Assembly: GCA_021732005.1 (NCBI GenBank)
Contig: JAKFVT010000033.1
Span: 310,001-374,000, forward strand
Origin: Mycobacterium sp.
GTDB lineage: Bacteria > Actinomycetota > Actinomycetes > Mycobacteriales > Mycobacteriaceae
Length of the DNA stretch: 64,000 nt
Reading direction: 5' to 3'
This document shows, piece by piece, positions 8,815 to 18,262 of the stretch (position 1 is its first letter; each line of letters starts with the position of its first letter). Position numbers and translations under genes: made by a program. Under the pieces are notes generated by a model, which saw only the letters and a list, made by a program, of their open reading frames with translations, was not told the DNA's origin and did no database searches.

Positions 8815-10329
8815 ATGACCGCAACCCCGGAGACTGCTCCCGTACCCGCCGAGACCGACGGCGGATCCTATGACGTCGTGATCATTGGCGCCGGGTTCTC
8901 CGGGATCGGCGCGGCCTACCGCATCGCCGAACGCAACCCCGGCACGCGCTACGTACTCCTGGAACGCCGCGAGCACATCGGCGGCACCTGGGACCTGTTT
9001 CGCTACCCCGGTGTGCGCTCGGACTCCAGCATCTTCTCGCTGTCCTGGCCGTGGGAACCGTGGGTCCGCAAGGAAGGCGTCGCCGACGGCGACCACATCC
9101 GCGAATACATGGAAGACACCGCCCGCAAGCGCGGCATCCTGCCCAACATCCATTTCGGAACCCACGTGCAGTCCGCCGATTGGGATTCGGCCACCGACAC
9201 CTGGACGGTGCACGCAGAAGAGAACGGCGAACGCACGACCTACCGTGGGCGCTTCGTCTTCTTCGGGTCGGGTTACTACAACTACGACGAGGGCTACACC
9301 CCCGACTTCCCGGGCCTCGAGAAGTTCGCCGGCACCGTCGTGCACCCCCAGTTCTGGCCGGAGGATCTCGACTACACCGGCAAGAACGTGATCGTCATCG
9401 GCAGCGGAGCCACTGCGATCTCGTTGGTTCCGGCGCTGGCGCAAAAGGCGGCCAAGGTGACGATGCTGCAGCGCTCACCGACGTACCTGCTGGCGGGTTC
9501 CCGGGTCAACCCGCTCATCGAAGCCGTCCGGAAAGTCGTTCCCCGCAAGATTTCTCACGCGTTCGCCCGCTACTTTGCGGTCGCCTTCGAAAGCACCGTG
9601 TGGTTCCTGGCCCGCACCGTCCCCGGCCTGGCTCGCAAGATCATCCGGGCCCAGAACCTCAGCCGGCTACCCGCCGGCTATCCGGTCGACGTGCACTTCA
9701 AGCCCCGCTACAACGTCTGGGACCAGCGCCTGTGCCTGGTCGCCGACGGCGACTTGTTCGAGGTGATCTCCGACGGCCGCGCCGAGGTCGTCACCGACCA
9801 CATCGACCGCTTCGACGACACCGGCGTCACACTGAAGTCGGGTAAGCACCTTGCGGCCGACATCATCGTCACCGCGACCGGCCTGCAGCTGCAGGCCCTC
9901 GGCGGGGTGCGAATCACGTTGGACGGCAATGAGATCAAGCCCCAGGAGCGGTTCTCGTACAAGGCGCACATGCTCGAAGACGTGCCGAACCTGATCTGGT
10001 GCATCGGCTACACCAACGCGTCGTGGACGCTGCGCGCCGACATGACCGCCCGCGCGGCGGCCAAGCTGATCGAATACATGAACTCGCACGGCTACACCCA
10101 CGCCTTCCCGCACCTGGGCGGCGAACCCATCGCCGAGAAGCCGACGTGGGACATCCAGGCCGGCTACGTGTTGCGCAACCTGCACGCCCTGCCGAAGTCG
10201 GGTCTCAAGCGGCCGTGGGTGGTGCGGCAGAACTATCTCGCCGACGCCTTCGACCACCACTTCATCGACAAGATCGACGAAGACATGACGTTCGGGCGGG
10301 TGGCGTCCCCGGCGCGGGTGGCCGGATAG
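8815..10329 (+). CDS. Flavin-containing monooxygenase (Baeyer-Villiger type)
   Basis: 504 residues. A first FAD-binding GxGxxG (GAGFSGIG, about 26-33) is followed by the Baeyer-Villiger fingerprint FxGxxxHxxxW, seen as FAGTVVHPQFW near 171-181. A second Rossmann motif for NADPH (GSGATA) comes about 20 residues later. It should use NADPH and O2 to oxygenate ketones or other substrates. The M. tuberculosis counterpart in this position is Rv0565c, which has been linked to ethionamide activation. It has its own promoter region and is followed by a perfect inverted repeat. Confidence 0.93.
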   Translation: MTATPETAPVPAETDGGSYDVVIIGAGFSGIGAAYRIAERNPGTRYVLLERREHIGGTWDLFRYPGVRSDSSIFSLSWPWEPWVRKEGVADGDHIREYMEDTARKRGILPNIHFGTHVQSADWDSATDTWTVHAEENGERTTYRGRFVFFGSGYYNYDEGYTPDFPGLEKFAGTVVHPQFWPEDLDYTGKNVIVIGSGATAISLVPALAQKAAKVTMLQRSPTYLLAGSRVNPLIEAVRKVVPRKISHAFARYFAVAFESTVWFLARTVPGLARKIIRAQNLSRLPAGYPVDVHFKPRYNVWDQRLCLVADGDLFEVISDGRAEVVTDHIDRFDDTGVTLKSGKHLAADIIVTATGLQLQALGGVRITLDGNEIKPQERFSYKAHMLEDVPNLIWCIGYTNASWTLRADMTARAAAKLIEYMNSHGYTHAFPHLGGEPIAEKPTWDIQAGYVLRNLHALPKSGLKRPWVVRQNYLADAFDHHFIDKIDEDMTFGRVASPARVAG

Positions 10330-10354
10330 CTTAGCTGCGGGTGGGCTGGGTGCA

Positions 10355-10400
10355 CTTTTCCAGAACGCGATATCGCCGGTGATAGCACGTTCTGGAAAAG
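10355..10400. repeat. Perfect 13-bp inverted repeat after the monooxygenase
   Basis: Arms CTTTTCCAGAACG (10355-10367) and CGTTCTGGAAAAG (10388-10400) are perfectly complementary around a 20-base spacer. The left arm begins 25 bases after the stop codon. It could act as a terminator or be a member of a dispersed palindrome family. Confidence 0.75.
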
Positions 10401-10484
10401 ACACCCGCCGGCCCTGCGCACCCGCGCACCCCGATTGCACGAACTCCCCATGAACAACCGGGTATTCGCAATACGCTGACCACC

Positions 10485-11510
10485 ATGACTTCTGAACGCC
10501 GCGAACCCAAAGTCGTCGTGCTCGGTGGCGGATCCTGGGGTACCACCGTCGCATCCATCTGCTCCCGCCGGGGGCCGACGCTGCAGTGGGTGCGCTCGGA
10601 GGAGACCGCCAAGGACATCAACGAGAACCATCGCAACTCGCGCTACCTGGGCGACGAGGTCGAACTCTCGGAAACGCTGCGCGCCACCACCGATTTCAGT
10701 GAAGCCGCCGAGTGCGCCGACGTCGTCGTCATGGGGGTGCCGTCACACGGCTTCCGCGGCGTGCTGGCCGAGTTGAGCAGAGAGCTACGCCCGTGGGTTC
10801 CCGTTGTCAGCCTGGTCAAGGGTCTCGAGCAGGGCACCAACATGCGGATGAGCCAGATCATCGACGAGGTTCTGCCCGGTCACCCGGCCGGCATCCTCGC
10901 CGGTCCCAACATCGCACGTGAGGTCGCCGACGGCTATGCGGCCGCCGCCGTGCTGGCCATGCCCGACCAGCACCTGGCCGCCAATCTGGGGAAGATGTTC
11001 CGCACCAAGCGGTTCCGCGTCTACACCACCGACGACGTCGTCGGAGTCGAGATCGCCGGCGCGCTGAAGAACGTCTACGCCATCGCCGTCGGCATGGGCT
11101 ATTCGCTGGGCATCGGCGAGAACACCCGGGCGCTGGTGATGGCTCGTGCAGTGCGGGAGATGTCCCGGCTCGGCGAAGCCATCGGCGGGCACCGCGATAC
11201 GTTCGCCGGCCTGGCCGGCATGGGCGACCTCATCGTCACCTGCACCTCGCAGCGCAGCCGCAACCGCCACGTCGGCGAACAACTGGGCTCCGGCAAGTCC
11301 ATCGAGGAGATCATCGCCTCGATGAACCAGGTCGCCGAGGGCGTCAAAGCCGCCAGCGTGATCATGGAATTCGCCGAGAAGTACGGCCTGAACATGCCGA
11401 TCGCACGCGAGGTCGATGCCGTCGTCAACCACGGCGCCAACGTCGAACAGGCCTACCGCGGCCTGATGGCCGAGAAGCCCGGCCACGAAGTCAACGACTC
11501 ACACTTTTAA
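10485..11510 (+). CDS. gpsA: Glycerol-3-phosphate dehydrogenase [NAD(P)+]
   Basis: 341 residues. It makes sn-glycerol 3-phosphate from dihydroxyacetone phosphate for phospholipid synthesis in the cytoplasm. The N-terminal dinucleotide motif GGGSWGT (about 12-18), the segment GPNIAREVADG and the catalytic-lysine region GALKNVYAIA are present. The length is normal for the family. It lies between the monooxygenase and htpX homologues, as in M. tuberculosis (Rv0564c), although an extra secreted-protein gene and a channel gene are inserted here. Confidence 0.97.
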   Translation: MTSERREPKVVVLGGGSWGTTVASICSRRGPTLQWVRSEETAKDINENHRNSRYLGDEVELSETLRATTDFSEAAECADVVVMGVPSHGFRGVLAELSRELRPWVPVVSLVKGLEQGTNMRMSQIIDEVLPGHPAGILAGPNIAREVADGYAAAAVLAMPDQHLAANLGKMFRTKRFRVYTTDDVVGVEIAGALKNVYAIAVGMGYSLGIGENTRALVMARAVREMSRLGEAIGGHRDTFAGLAGMGDLIVTCTSQRSRNRHVGEQLGSGKSIEEIIASMNQVAEGVKAASVIMEFAEKYGLNMPIAREVDAVVNHGANVEQAYRGLMAEKPGHEVNDSHF

Positions 11511-11560
11511 GCGAGTCGACCGATGCCGCGGAGGAACGAGACAGTCGGGCCCAGCGCAGT

Positions 11561-12118
11561 TCAGCCCGGGAACGACGGGAACAACGGGTTCGAGTTCTTC
11601 GGCCGATCCAGCATCGGGCTCGGTCCCGACGTGAACGTCGCCCCCGGTCCGACGACAAAGCCGACCTGGTCGTGGTTGTTCACGCACGCAACGACGCCGC
11701 CGCCGTCGACGCCGCAGCTGATATCGCGGAAGCTCAGCCGGGTGTTCGGCGGCAGCGGCTTCACGTCACCGGCCGCCGCGTAGAGCGACGCGCCGCTGCT
11801 GGAAAACCCGGGCTCGCCGGACGGACCCGCGCTGACGAGGTTCGCGCCACCGGGCGCACCGGGCAACGCCCCGCTGCAGCCGTAGCTGGAGTTCTGCTTG
11901 TCCAGCACGCAGACCACCCCGGGCGGACCGGCGAAGGCGTACCAGTTGCCGCCCATCGCCGTGTAGGGCACCGGGCTCACGGGGGTGTAGGCATTGACGT
12001 TCGGAAGGACCGGGGCGGGCGCCGGCTCGGGATCTGCCGCGGCCATGCCCGGCGTACCGATCGCCGCCGCCCCCGCGACGCTCACCAGGCCGATCAGGAT
12101 TCTGCTCAGCATCATCAC
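11561..12118 (-). CDS. Secreted protein of unknown function
   Basis: About 185 residues; function not recognised. An N-terminal signal peptide (about 1-28, ending MAAADP) points to Sec export. The mature part is rich in Pro, Gly and Ser and has four cysteines (in the VVCVLDK, YGCSG, ISCGVDG and VACVNN segments), probably forming two disulphides. Start choice is loose: the frame opens GTG-ATG-ATG, and AGGG lies just upstream of the GTG, so the ATG at 12115 is equally plausible. It is convergent with gpsA. Confidence 0.75.
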   Translation of the reverse strand: MMMLSRILIGLVSVAGAAAIGTPGMAAADPEPAPAPVLPNVNAYTPVSPVPYTAMGGNWYAFAGPPGVVCVLDKQNSSYGCSGALPGAPGGANLVSAGPSGEPGFSSSGASLYAAAGDVKPLPPNTRLSFRDISCGVDGGGVVACVNNHDQVGFVVGPGATFTSGPSPMLDRPKNSNPLFPSFPG

Positions 12119-12344
12119 ACCCTACGTAAGCGCCACCGATGGCGCAGTTTGCGTACTCACCTGGTCCTTCGGCTCGGCGGTCGCGATTCGTTACCGCCAG
12201 GCCCCGACGTCCTGACCGCCGCAGAACCGTGATCCACGCCACCACCCAGGTGTAGAACCCCCAGGATCTGGAAACGCAACAGTGGACCCCCGTGCGTGAG
12301 GCACATCAAACGAGCGCCACGACAAGGCAATTCGCGTAAGGACT

Positions 12345-13256
12345 ATGAACTCACTGACAACGACGTACCTGGCCGCTAATCAATGGCACGACTTCTGGAA
12401 CGGGAGCCTGGGCGACTGGCTTCGCACCAAGGGTCTGCACATCGTCCTGGTGATCATCGCCGCGTTGATCGGCACCCGGCTGATCAACTGGGTGGCCGCC
12501 AAGATCGCCCGCCGGCTCAACACCGACCACGAACTGGTGCGTTCGGAAAGCGCCAAGCACCGCGCCGCCGTCGCCTCGGTGATCTCGTCGGTCGCCATCG
12601 CCATCCTCTACACAGTGGTCGCGGTCGACGTCTTCGACCAGCTGGGCCTGCCGATCGGCTCGCTGGTCGCCCCGGCCGCCGTACTGGGCGCTGCCCTCGG
12701 TTTCGGCGCCCAGCGGATCGTCCAGGACCTGCTGAGCGGGTTTTTCATCATCACCGAGAAGCAGTACGGCTTCGGTGACCTGGTCGCGCTGGCGGTCCTC
12801 GGATCCGCCACCGAAGCTCAAGGCACCGTCGAGGACGTCACCCTGCGAGTGACGAAGCTGCGCACCAGCGACGGCGAGGTATTCACCATCCCCAACGGGC
12901 AGATCGTGAAGGCGCTGAACCTGTCCAAGGACTGGGCGCGCGCGGTGGTCGACATCCCGGTGCCGACGACCGCCGACCTCAACAAGGTCAACGACGTGCT
13001 GCATGAAGTGGCGACGGCCGCCACCTCCGACAAGCGCCTGGACCAGCTGTTGCTCGACGAGCCCTCATTGATGGGTGTGGAGAGCATCAAGGTCGACACC
13101 GTGAACCTGCGCATGGTCGCCCGCACCCTGCCGGGCAAGCAATTCGAGGTGGGTCGTCAGCTGCGCGCGATGGTGCTGCGCTCGCTACGCCAGGAAGGCA
13201 TCGTCAGCCCCAACGCCGCCAAGACCAACGTCGAGACGGTCGCGACCAGCAGCTAG
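12345..13256 (+). CDS. Mechanosensitive ion channel, MscS family
   Basis: 303 residues. Transmembrane helices fall at about 24-50, 76-96 and 100-130. The third is the Ala/Gly-rich pore helix (LVAPAAVLGAALGFGAQRIVQDLLSGFFI), followed by the beta domain with the family's PNGQIVKALNLSKDW. It should open under membrane tension to release solutes on hypo-osmotic shock. It is convergent with htpX and separated by 34 bases. Confidence 0.93.
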   Translation: MNSLTTTYLAANQWHDFWNGSLGDWLRTKGLHIVLVIIAALIGTRLINWVAAKIARRLNTDHELVRSESAKHRAAVASVISSVAIAILYTVVAVDVFDQLGLPIGSLVAPAAVLGAALGFGAQRIVQDLLSGFFIITEKQYGFGDLVALAVLGSATEAQGTVEDVTLRVTKLRTSDGEVFTIPNGQIVKALNLSKDWARAVVDIPVPTTADLNKVNDVLHEVATAATSDKRLDQLLLDEPSLMGVESIKVDTVNLRMVARTLPGKQFEVGRQLRAMVLRSLRQEGIVSPNAAKTNVETVATSS

Positions 13257-13290
13257 TCCCCGGGTCGCTTCGCTCCTGCCCGCCGGAAAG

Positions 13291-14157
13291 CTAGTGGCCG
13301 GCCATCTTCTCGAGCCGCGCAATCCGGTCGGAGATCGGCGGATGGGTGGAGAACATCTTGCCGATCTTCTCCCCGGATCGGAACGGGCTGGCGATCATCA
13401 GGTGCGCCTGGTCGGCCAGCTGGGGCTCGGGTGGCAACGGTGCGTTCTCCACCCCGCCGCTGATCTTGCGCAAGGCCGACGCCAGTGCCAGCGGATCGCC
13501 GGACAGTTCAGCTCCGGACTCGTCGGCCTGGTATTCGCGCGAGCGGGACACGGCCATCCGGATCAGCGTGGCAGCGATCGGGCCGAGCAGCGAAACCAGT
13601 AACAGCGCAAAGGGATTGGGACCACCTTCGCGGTTGTTGCCGCCGAACATCCCGGCGAACAGCGCGATGTTGGCCAGCGCGGTGATCACCGAGGCCAGCG
13701 CACCGGCCACGCAGGAGATCAGGATGTCGCGGTTGTAGACGTGCGACAGTTCGTGGCCCAGCACCGCACGCAGTTCACGCTCGCTGAGCAGGTTGAGAAT
13801 GCCGGTGGTGACGCACACCGCCGCGTTGCGCGGATTGCGGCCGGTGGCGAACGCATTCGGGTTGGCCGTGTCGCTGATGTAGAGCCGCGGCATCGGCTGG
13901 TGCGCCGTGGTGGCCAGCTCGCGGACCATCGAGTAGATCTGCGGGGCCTGCACCTCGGTGATCGGCTGGGCGTGCATGGCGCGAAGCGCGAGCTTGTCGG
14001 AGTTGAAGTACACGTAGACGTTCATGCCGATCGCGAAGACCAGCGCGAGGAACATCACGTTGCGCCCGAACAACGAACCGAGGAAGACGATCAGCGCCGA
14101 CATCCCAACAAGCAGCGCAAACGTCTTGAACGTGTTGGCGGTCGGATGCCAAGTCAT
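13291..14157 (-). CDS. htpX: Membrane zinc metalloprotease HtpX
   Basis: 288 residues from the ATG at 14157, chosen because AGGAGG lies 5 bases upstream; a TTG three bases earlier is in frame. Two N-terminal membrane helices (about 10-30 and 33-52) are followed by the zinc site HELSH at 135-139. Two more hydrophobic segments follow (about 150-172 and 180-205), with the third ligand region [12 protein letters not shown] after them. It degrades damaged membrane proteins. It is transcribed away from gpsA and towards the MscS gene. Confidence 0.96.
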   Translation of the reverse strand: MTWHPTANTFKTFALLVGMSALIVFLGSLFGRNVMFLALVFAIGMNVYVYFNSDKLALRAMHAQPITEVQAPQIYSMVRELATTAHQPMPRLYISDTANPNAFATGRNPRNAAVCVTTGILNLLSERELRAVLGHELSHVYNRDILISCVAGALASVITALANIALFAGMFGGNNREGGPNPFALLLVSLLGPIAATLIRMAVSRSREYQADESGAELSGDPLALASALRKISGGVENAPLPPEPQLADQAHLMIASPFRSGEKIGKMFSTHPPISDRIARLEKMAGH

Positions 14158-14231
14158 CAATTCCTCCTCCGAGCAAACGCACTCTCCGGGAGGTTAACGC
14201 CTCGAACCGACCGTGAGGTTCCGCGACGCCG

Positions 14232-15239
14232 TCAGCCGTGCCGGTTGATCGTGTAGTCCATCAGTGAAGCCAGTGCCCGACGGCCCGGTCCGTCTGGCAA
14301 ACCGGCCAGCTCGTCGCCGGCCTGCTCGGCGTAGCGCTGCACGGTGGCCTTGGCCTTGGCGATCCCGTCACCGGCGCGCAGCAGTGCGAGCGCCTCGGCC
14401 AGGGCGGCGTCGTCCTCGATCGGGCCTTTCAGCAGCTCACGCAGCCGATCGGCGTCGGGGCCGGTCTCCTGCAGCGCGTACAACACCGGCAGCGTGTGCA
14501 CGCCTTCGCGGAGATCGGTGCCCGGGGTCTTGCCCGACTCGTCGGGGTCGCTGTCGATGTCGATGATGTCGTCGGAGATCTGGAATGCGGTGCCCACGAT
14601 CCCGCCGAGCCGGCTGAGTCGCTCGATCTGGTCGTCGTTGGCGCCGGCGAACGTGGCCCCGAATCGGCCGGACGCCGCGATCAGGCAGGCGGTCTTCTCG
14701 TAGATCACCTTCAGGTAGTGGTCGACCGGATCCACACCGTTGGTGTTGCCTTTGGTCTCGCGCATCTGACCGGTGACCAATTGGGCGAACGTCTCGGCGA
14801 TGATCCGGACCGCATCCGGGCCCAACCGGCTCACCAGCCGCGACGCGGTCGCGAACAGGTAGTCGCCGGCCAGGATCGCGATGTTGTTGCCCCAGCGGGC
14901 GTTGGCACTAGGGGCCCCGCGCCGCATCTGCGCCTCGTCCATGACGTCATCGTGGTAGAGCGTGGCCAGGTGCACCAGCTCGATCACCGCGCCGGCCACC
15001 GTGACCTGCCAGGCGTCGGGTTCCGGGCCGATCTGAGCGGACAGCACCGTGAACAGGGGGCGGAAGCGCTTGCCGCCGGCCTCGAACAGGTGCACGACGG
15101 CTTCGGTCATCAGCTCGTCACCGCCGCGCAGTTCGGTGCTCATGAGCTCTTCGACACGACCTACCCCGTCGCGGACGCTCTTGGCGAAAGCCGGATCACC
15201 AAAGTCCACCCCTGCTACCACCGTGGCCGGAGTACTCAC
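14232..15239 (-). CDS. grcC1: All-trans polyprenyl diphosphate synthase (GrcC1-type)
   Basis: 335 residues with the two aspartate-rich prenyltransferase motifs DDVMD (97-101) and DDIID (223-227), plus GGKRFRP and the FQISDD helix. These bind magnesium and allylic diphosphate. The product is probably the long (nonaprenyl-range) tail donor for MenA, as inferred from its place beside menJ and the rest of the men island. The start is a GTG. The divergent menJ start is only 20 bases away, so the two genes share a very compact promoter region. Confidence 0.93.
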   Translation of the reverse strand: MSTPATVVAGVDFGDPAFAKSVRDGVGRVEELMSTELRGGDELMTEAVVHLFEAGGKRFRPLFTVLSAQIGPEPDAWQVTVAGAVIELVHLATLYHDDVMDEAQMRRGAPSANARWGNNIAILAGDYLFATASRLVSRLGPDAVRIIAETFAQLVTGQMRETKGNTNGVDPVDHYLKVIYEKTACLIAASGRFGATFAGANDDQIERLSRLGGIVGTAFQISDDIIDIDSDPDESGKTPGTDLREGVHTLPVLYALQETGPDADRLRELLKGPIEDDAALAEALALLRAGDGIAKAKATVQRYAEQAGDELAGLPDGPGRRALASLMDYTINRHG

Positions 15240-15259
15240 CCTGCCAACATACTGGGGGC

Positions 15260-16480
15260 ATGGAAGTGGGGTCAGATGTGGTCATCGTCGGCGCCGGGCC
15301 GGCCGGCTCGGCGGCGGCCGCCTGGGCTGCCCGGCGCGGCCATGAGGTGCTCGTCGTCGACGCCGCCGAGTTCCCCCGCGACAAGCCCTGCGGCGACGGA
15401 CTCACCCCACGCGCGGTGCTCGAGCTGCAGCGCCTCGGGCTCGGCGACTGGCTCGACGGCCACATCCGCCATCACGGGCTGCGGTTGTCCGGGTTCGGCG
15501 CCGACGTCGAGGTCCCGTGGCCCGGGCCGTCGTTTCCGTCCGGCGGGTCGGCGGTGCCGCGCACCGAGCTCGACGACCGGATCCGCAAGGTCGCCGAGGA
15601 CGCCGGTGCGGCGATGCTGCTCGGTGTCAAAGCCGTTGACGTATCCCGTGATTCGCGTGGCCGCGTGGAGGCCGTGGTGCTGGCCGACGGGTCGCGGGTG
15701 TCGTGCCGCTGGGTGATCGTGGCCGACGGCGCGCGCTCCCCGTTCGGGCGGGTGCTCGGCAGGCAGTGGCATCAGGAGACGGTGTACGGGGTGGCCGTGC
15801 GCGGGTACCTCGCATCGCCGCGGTCCTCCGAGCCGTGGATCTCCTCAGACCTGGAGCTGCGGTCTGTCGACGGGCAGGTGCTGCCCGGCTACGGCTGGAT
15901 CTTCCCGCTGGGCAACGGCGAGGTGAACATCGGCGTCGGCGCCCTGGCCACCGCGAAGCGGCCCGCCGACGTGGCGTTACGGCCGCTGATCAAGCACTAC
16001 ACCGACCTGAAGCGGGCGTCATGGGGCTTCGACGGCCCGCCGCGGGCGGTGTCCTCGGCACTGTTGCCGATGGGTGGTGCGGTCTCCGGGGTGGCCGGAC
16101 CCAACTGGGTGCTGATCGGCGACGCCGCGGCGTGCGTGAACCCGCTCAACGGCGAGGGCATCGACTACGGGCTGGAAACCGGGCGGCTGGCCGCCGAGAT
16201 GCTGGGCTCCGGCGACCTGTCTTCGGCGTGGCCCACGATGCTGCAGGCGCACTACGGGCGCGGCTTCTCGGTGGCCCGCCGGCTCGGATTGCTGCTGACG
16301 CTGCCGCGCTTCCTGCCGCTGACCGGGCCGGTCGCGATGCGCTCGTCGCGGCTGATGGGCGTCGCGGTGCGGGTGATGGGCAACCTGGTCACCGACGACG
16401 ACGCCGACCTGGTGGCGCGGGCCTGGCGTGTGGCGGGGATGGGGTCGCGAATCCTGGACCGGCGCAAGCCGTTCACCTGA
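15260..16480 (+). CDS. menJ: Menaquinone reductase MenJ (geranylgeranyl reductase family)
   Basis: 406 residues. An FAD-binding GxGxxG (GAGPAGSA) is followed by the geranylgeranyl-reductase motif DKPCGDGLTPRAV (about 41-53), and a later GDAAACVNPLNGEGIDYGLETG is the second FAD contact. In M. tuberculosis, Rv0561c reduces the beta-isoprene unit of menaquinone to give MK-9(II-H2). It starts at ATG after GGGGGC and is divergent from grcC1. A perfect inverted repeat follows its stop. Confidence 0.95.
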   Translation: MEVGSDVVIVGAGPAGSAAAAWAARRGHEVLVVDAAEFPRDKPCGDGLTPRAVLELQRLGLGDWLDGHIRHHGLRLSGFGADVEVPWPGPSFPSGGSAVPRTELDDRIRKVAEDAGAAMLLGVKAVDVSRDSRGRVEAVVLADGSRVSCRWVIVADGARSPFGRVLGRQWHQETVYGVAVRGYLASPRSSEPWISSDLELRSVDGQVLPGYGWIFPLGNGEVNIGVGALATAKRPADVALRPLIKHYTDLKRASWGFDGPPRAVSSALLPMGGAVSGVAGPNWVLIGDAAACVNPLNGEGIDYGLETGRLAAEMLGSGDLSSAWPTMLQAHYGRGFSVARRLGLLLTLPRFLPLTGPVAMRSSRLMGVAVRVMGNLVTDDDADLVARAWRVAGMGSRILDRRKPFT

Positions 16481-16495
16481 TCTTGACGCGTTGAG

Positions 16496-16544
16496 TGAGC
16501 GGTGACGCACGCGACTGCCAGCACTTTCGCAGCGTCACCGCTCA
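16496..16544. repeat. 13-bp perfect inverted repeat after menJ
   Basis: Arms TGAGCGGTGACGC (16496-16508) and GCGTCACCGCTCA (16532-16544) match perfectly around a 23-base spacer. Imperfect pairing continues a few bases outward. It starts 16 bases after the menJ stop, so it may terminate menJ transcription. Confidence 0.75.
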
Positions 16545-16637
16545 GTGAATGACGGTGCGAGCACCGCGACTCCCCAGAAATGACAAATTTGACAAAACTT
16601 CTTCACATCGTGGCGGCTGCGGCATAAGCTCCGCCGC

Positions 16638-18203
16638 ATGAGTGACTACGACGCGATCATCGTGGGGGCCGGACACAACGGTCTGACCGCAGCGGTGGTG
16701 CTGCAACGAGCCGGCTTGCGCACGCTCTGCCTGGAGGCCAACACCTACAGCGGCGGCATGTCGGCCACCGTCGAGCTGATCGACGGCTTCAAATACGAGA
16801 TCGCCGGGTCGGTGCGCTTCCCCACCGCGCAGAAGATCAACAGCGAGCTCGGCCTGGACACGTTGCCGACCATCTCCTCGGAGATCATGTCGGTCAACCT
16901 CGGGGAAAACGGCGAGGAAGCAATGGTCTTCCACAGCGACCCGATGGCGATGATGACCCATCTCAACGAGAAGCACGGCATGGACGCCGTGATGGCCATG
17001 GCCAACCTGTACGCCTGGAGCGCAGGCCCGGGTAAAGCCCTGGGCCGCTTCGATGCGCTGGCGCCGCCGAAGACCATCGACGAGATGTACGCCTGTGCCG
17101 CCGACGAAAACGAGCGGCGCGCCATCCACGAGATGCTGTTCGGCTCGGCGATGGACGTCGTCGACCGATTCCTGCCCGACAAGGAAAAGCACTCCGTGAT
17201 CCGCGGCATGCTGGCCTTCCTGGCGGTGAACTCCACCTACCGCGGCCCGTACACCCCGGGCAGCGCAACGTGTTTGGCGTTCGCGATGGCCATGCCCCCG
17301 GAGGGCGGCCAGATGACCACCAAACTCAAGGGCGGAATCGGCGTGCTCGCCGAGCATCTGCGGGACCTGTTCGTCGACGCCGCCGGGGAGATGCGCTACC
17401 GCACCAAGGTCGAACAGATCCTCGTCGAGGGCGGCAAGGTCACCGGGGTGCGCCTCAAGGACGGCGAAGTCATCAACGCGCCGGTCGTGGTGTCCAACCT
17501 CGCACCGGAGACCACGCTGCTGGATCTCGTTGGCGTCGAACATCTTCCGTCGTCGCTGGTGACCCGGCTCGGCGGTCGCGATCACCGGGCGTCGTTCATG
17601 CAGATCCACTTCGCGTTGGACGGGCTGCCCCAGTACGCCGCGCCCTACGACTTCCTCAACGAGCCCGGCATGCAGATGTCGGTGGGCATGTTCGGTTCGC
17701 CGGAAGAACAGCAGCGCCAGTGGGAGATGGCCCGGGGCGGCGAAGTCCCGGACAACCCCGCGCTGTCGATCCAGATGCCCACGGTCGGCGATCCCGAGAT
17801 GGCGCCGGAAGGCAAGCACGCCGCCAGCGTGTATGCCTACGGCTTCCCGATCGAGGCGCCGCGCGATGCGCACGGTCAGCTGAAAACTGTTATGGCGGAA
17901 CGGGTTGTCGACAAGATCACCCGTTACGCACCGAACTTCAAAGACATCCTGATCCGCGACATCACGTTCGCGCCGTACCACATGAACACCATGTTCGGCG
18001 CGCCCAACGGCGACTTCTGCCACGGGCTGCTGCAGCCCGAGCTGATGGGCGTCAACCGGCCCGGACCCAAGGGGTTCATCGACGAGCCAATCCCGATCGA
18101 AGGCCTCTACCTGGGCGGTGCAGGCTGCCACGGCGGACCGGGCATCACGTTCATCCCCGGCTACAACGCCGGGTATCAGGTGCTGGAAGACGCCGGCCGC
18201 TAG
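16638..18203 (+). CDS. FAD-dependent oxidoreductase, phytoene desaturase-like
   Basis: 521 residues. The N-terminal FAD motif GAGHNGLTAA (about 10-19) and the E-rich EANTYSGGMSATVE segment fit the phytoene dehydrogenase / PYROXD2-like amine-oxidase superfamily. The C-terminal GGAGCHGGPGITFIPGYNAG closes the FAD site. The substrate is unknown. It lies between menJ and menG, where an isoprenoid or quinone substrate is possible but unproven. I do not recall a copy at this spot in M. tuberculosis. Its stop codon runs straight into a repeat element. Confidence 0.85.
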   Translation: MSDYDAIIVGAGHNGLTAAVVLQRAGLRTLCLEANTYSGGMSATVELIDGFKYEIAGSVRFPTAQKINSELGLDTLPTISSEIMSVNLGENGEEAMVFHSDPMAMMTHLNEKHGMDAVMAMANLYAWSAGPGKALGRFDALAPPKTIDEMYACAADENERRAIHEMLFGSAMDVVDRFLPDKEKHSVIRGMLAFLAVNSTYRGPYTPGSATCLAFAMAMPPEGGQMTTKLKGGIGVLAEHLRDLFVDAAGEMRYRTKVEQILVEGGKVTGVRLKDGEVINAPVVVSNLAPETTLLDLVGVEHLPSSLVTRLGGRDHRASFMQIHFALDGLPQYAAPYDFLNEPGMQMSVGMFGSPEEQQRQWEMARGGEVPDNPALSIQMPTVGDPEMAPEGKHAASVYAYGFPIEAPRDAHGQLKTVMAERVVDKITRYAPNFKDILIRDITFAPYHMNTMFGAPNGDFCHGLLQPELMGVNRPGPKGFIDEPIPIEGLYLGGAGCHGGPGITFIPGYNAGYQVLEDAGR

Positions 18204-18255
18204 CGATTTCGGCGCGCTTTCCGCCGCTGAGCGAACGGAATCGCGCCCAAATCGC
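18203..18255. repeat. Palindromic repeat with conserved loop, copy 1
   Basis: An imperfect long inverted repeat: the left arm 18203-18223 begins GCGATTTCGGCGCG, and the right arm 18236-18255 ends CGCGCCCAAATCGC. The loop region CGCCGCTGAGCGAAC is the exact reverse complement of the loop of the element at 39464-39512, and the arms are nearly the same. So this is a dispersed repeat in opposite orientation, not only a terminator. It begins on the last base of a TAG stop codon and sits between convergent genes. Confidence 0.85.
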
Positions 18256-18262
18256 AGGGAGG

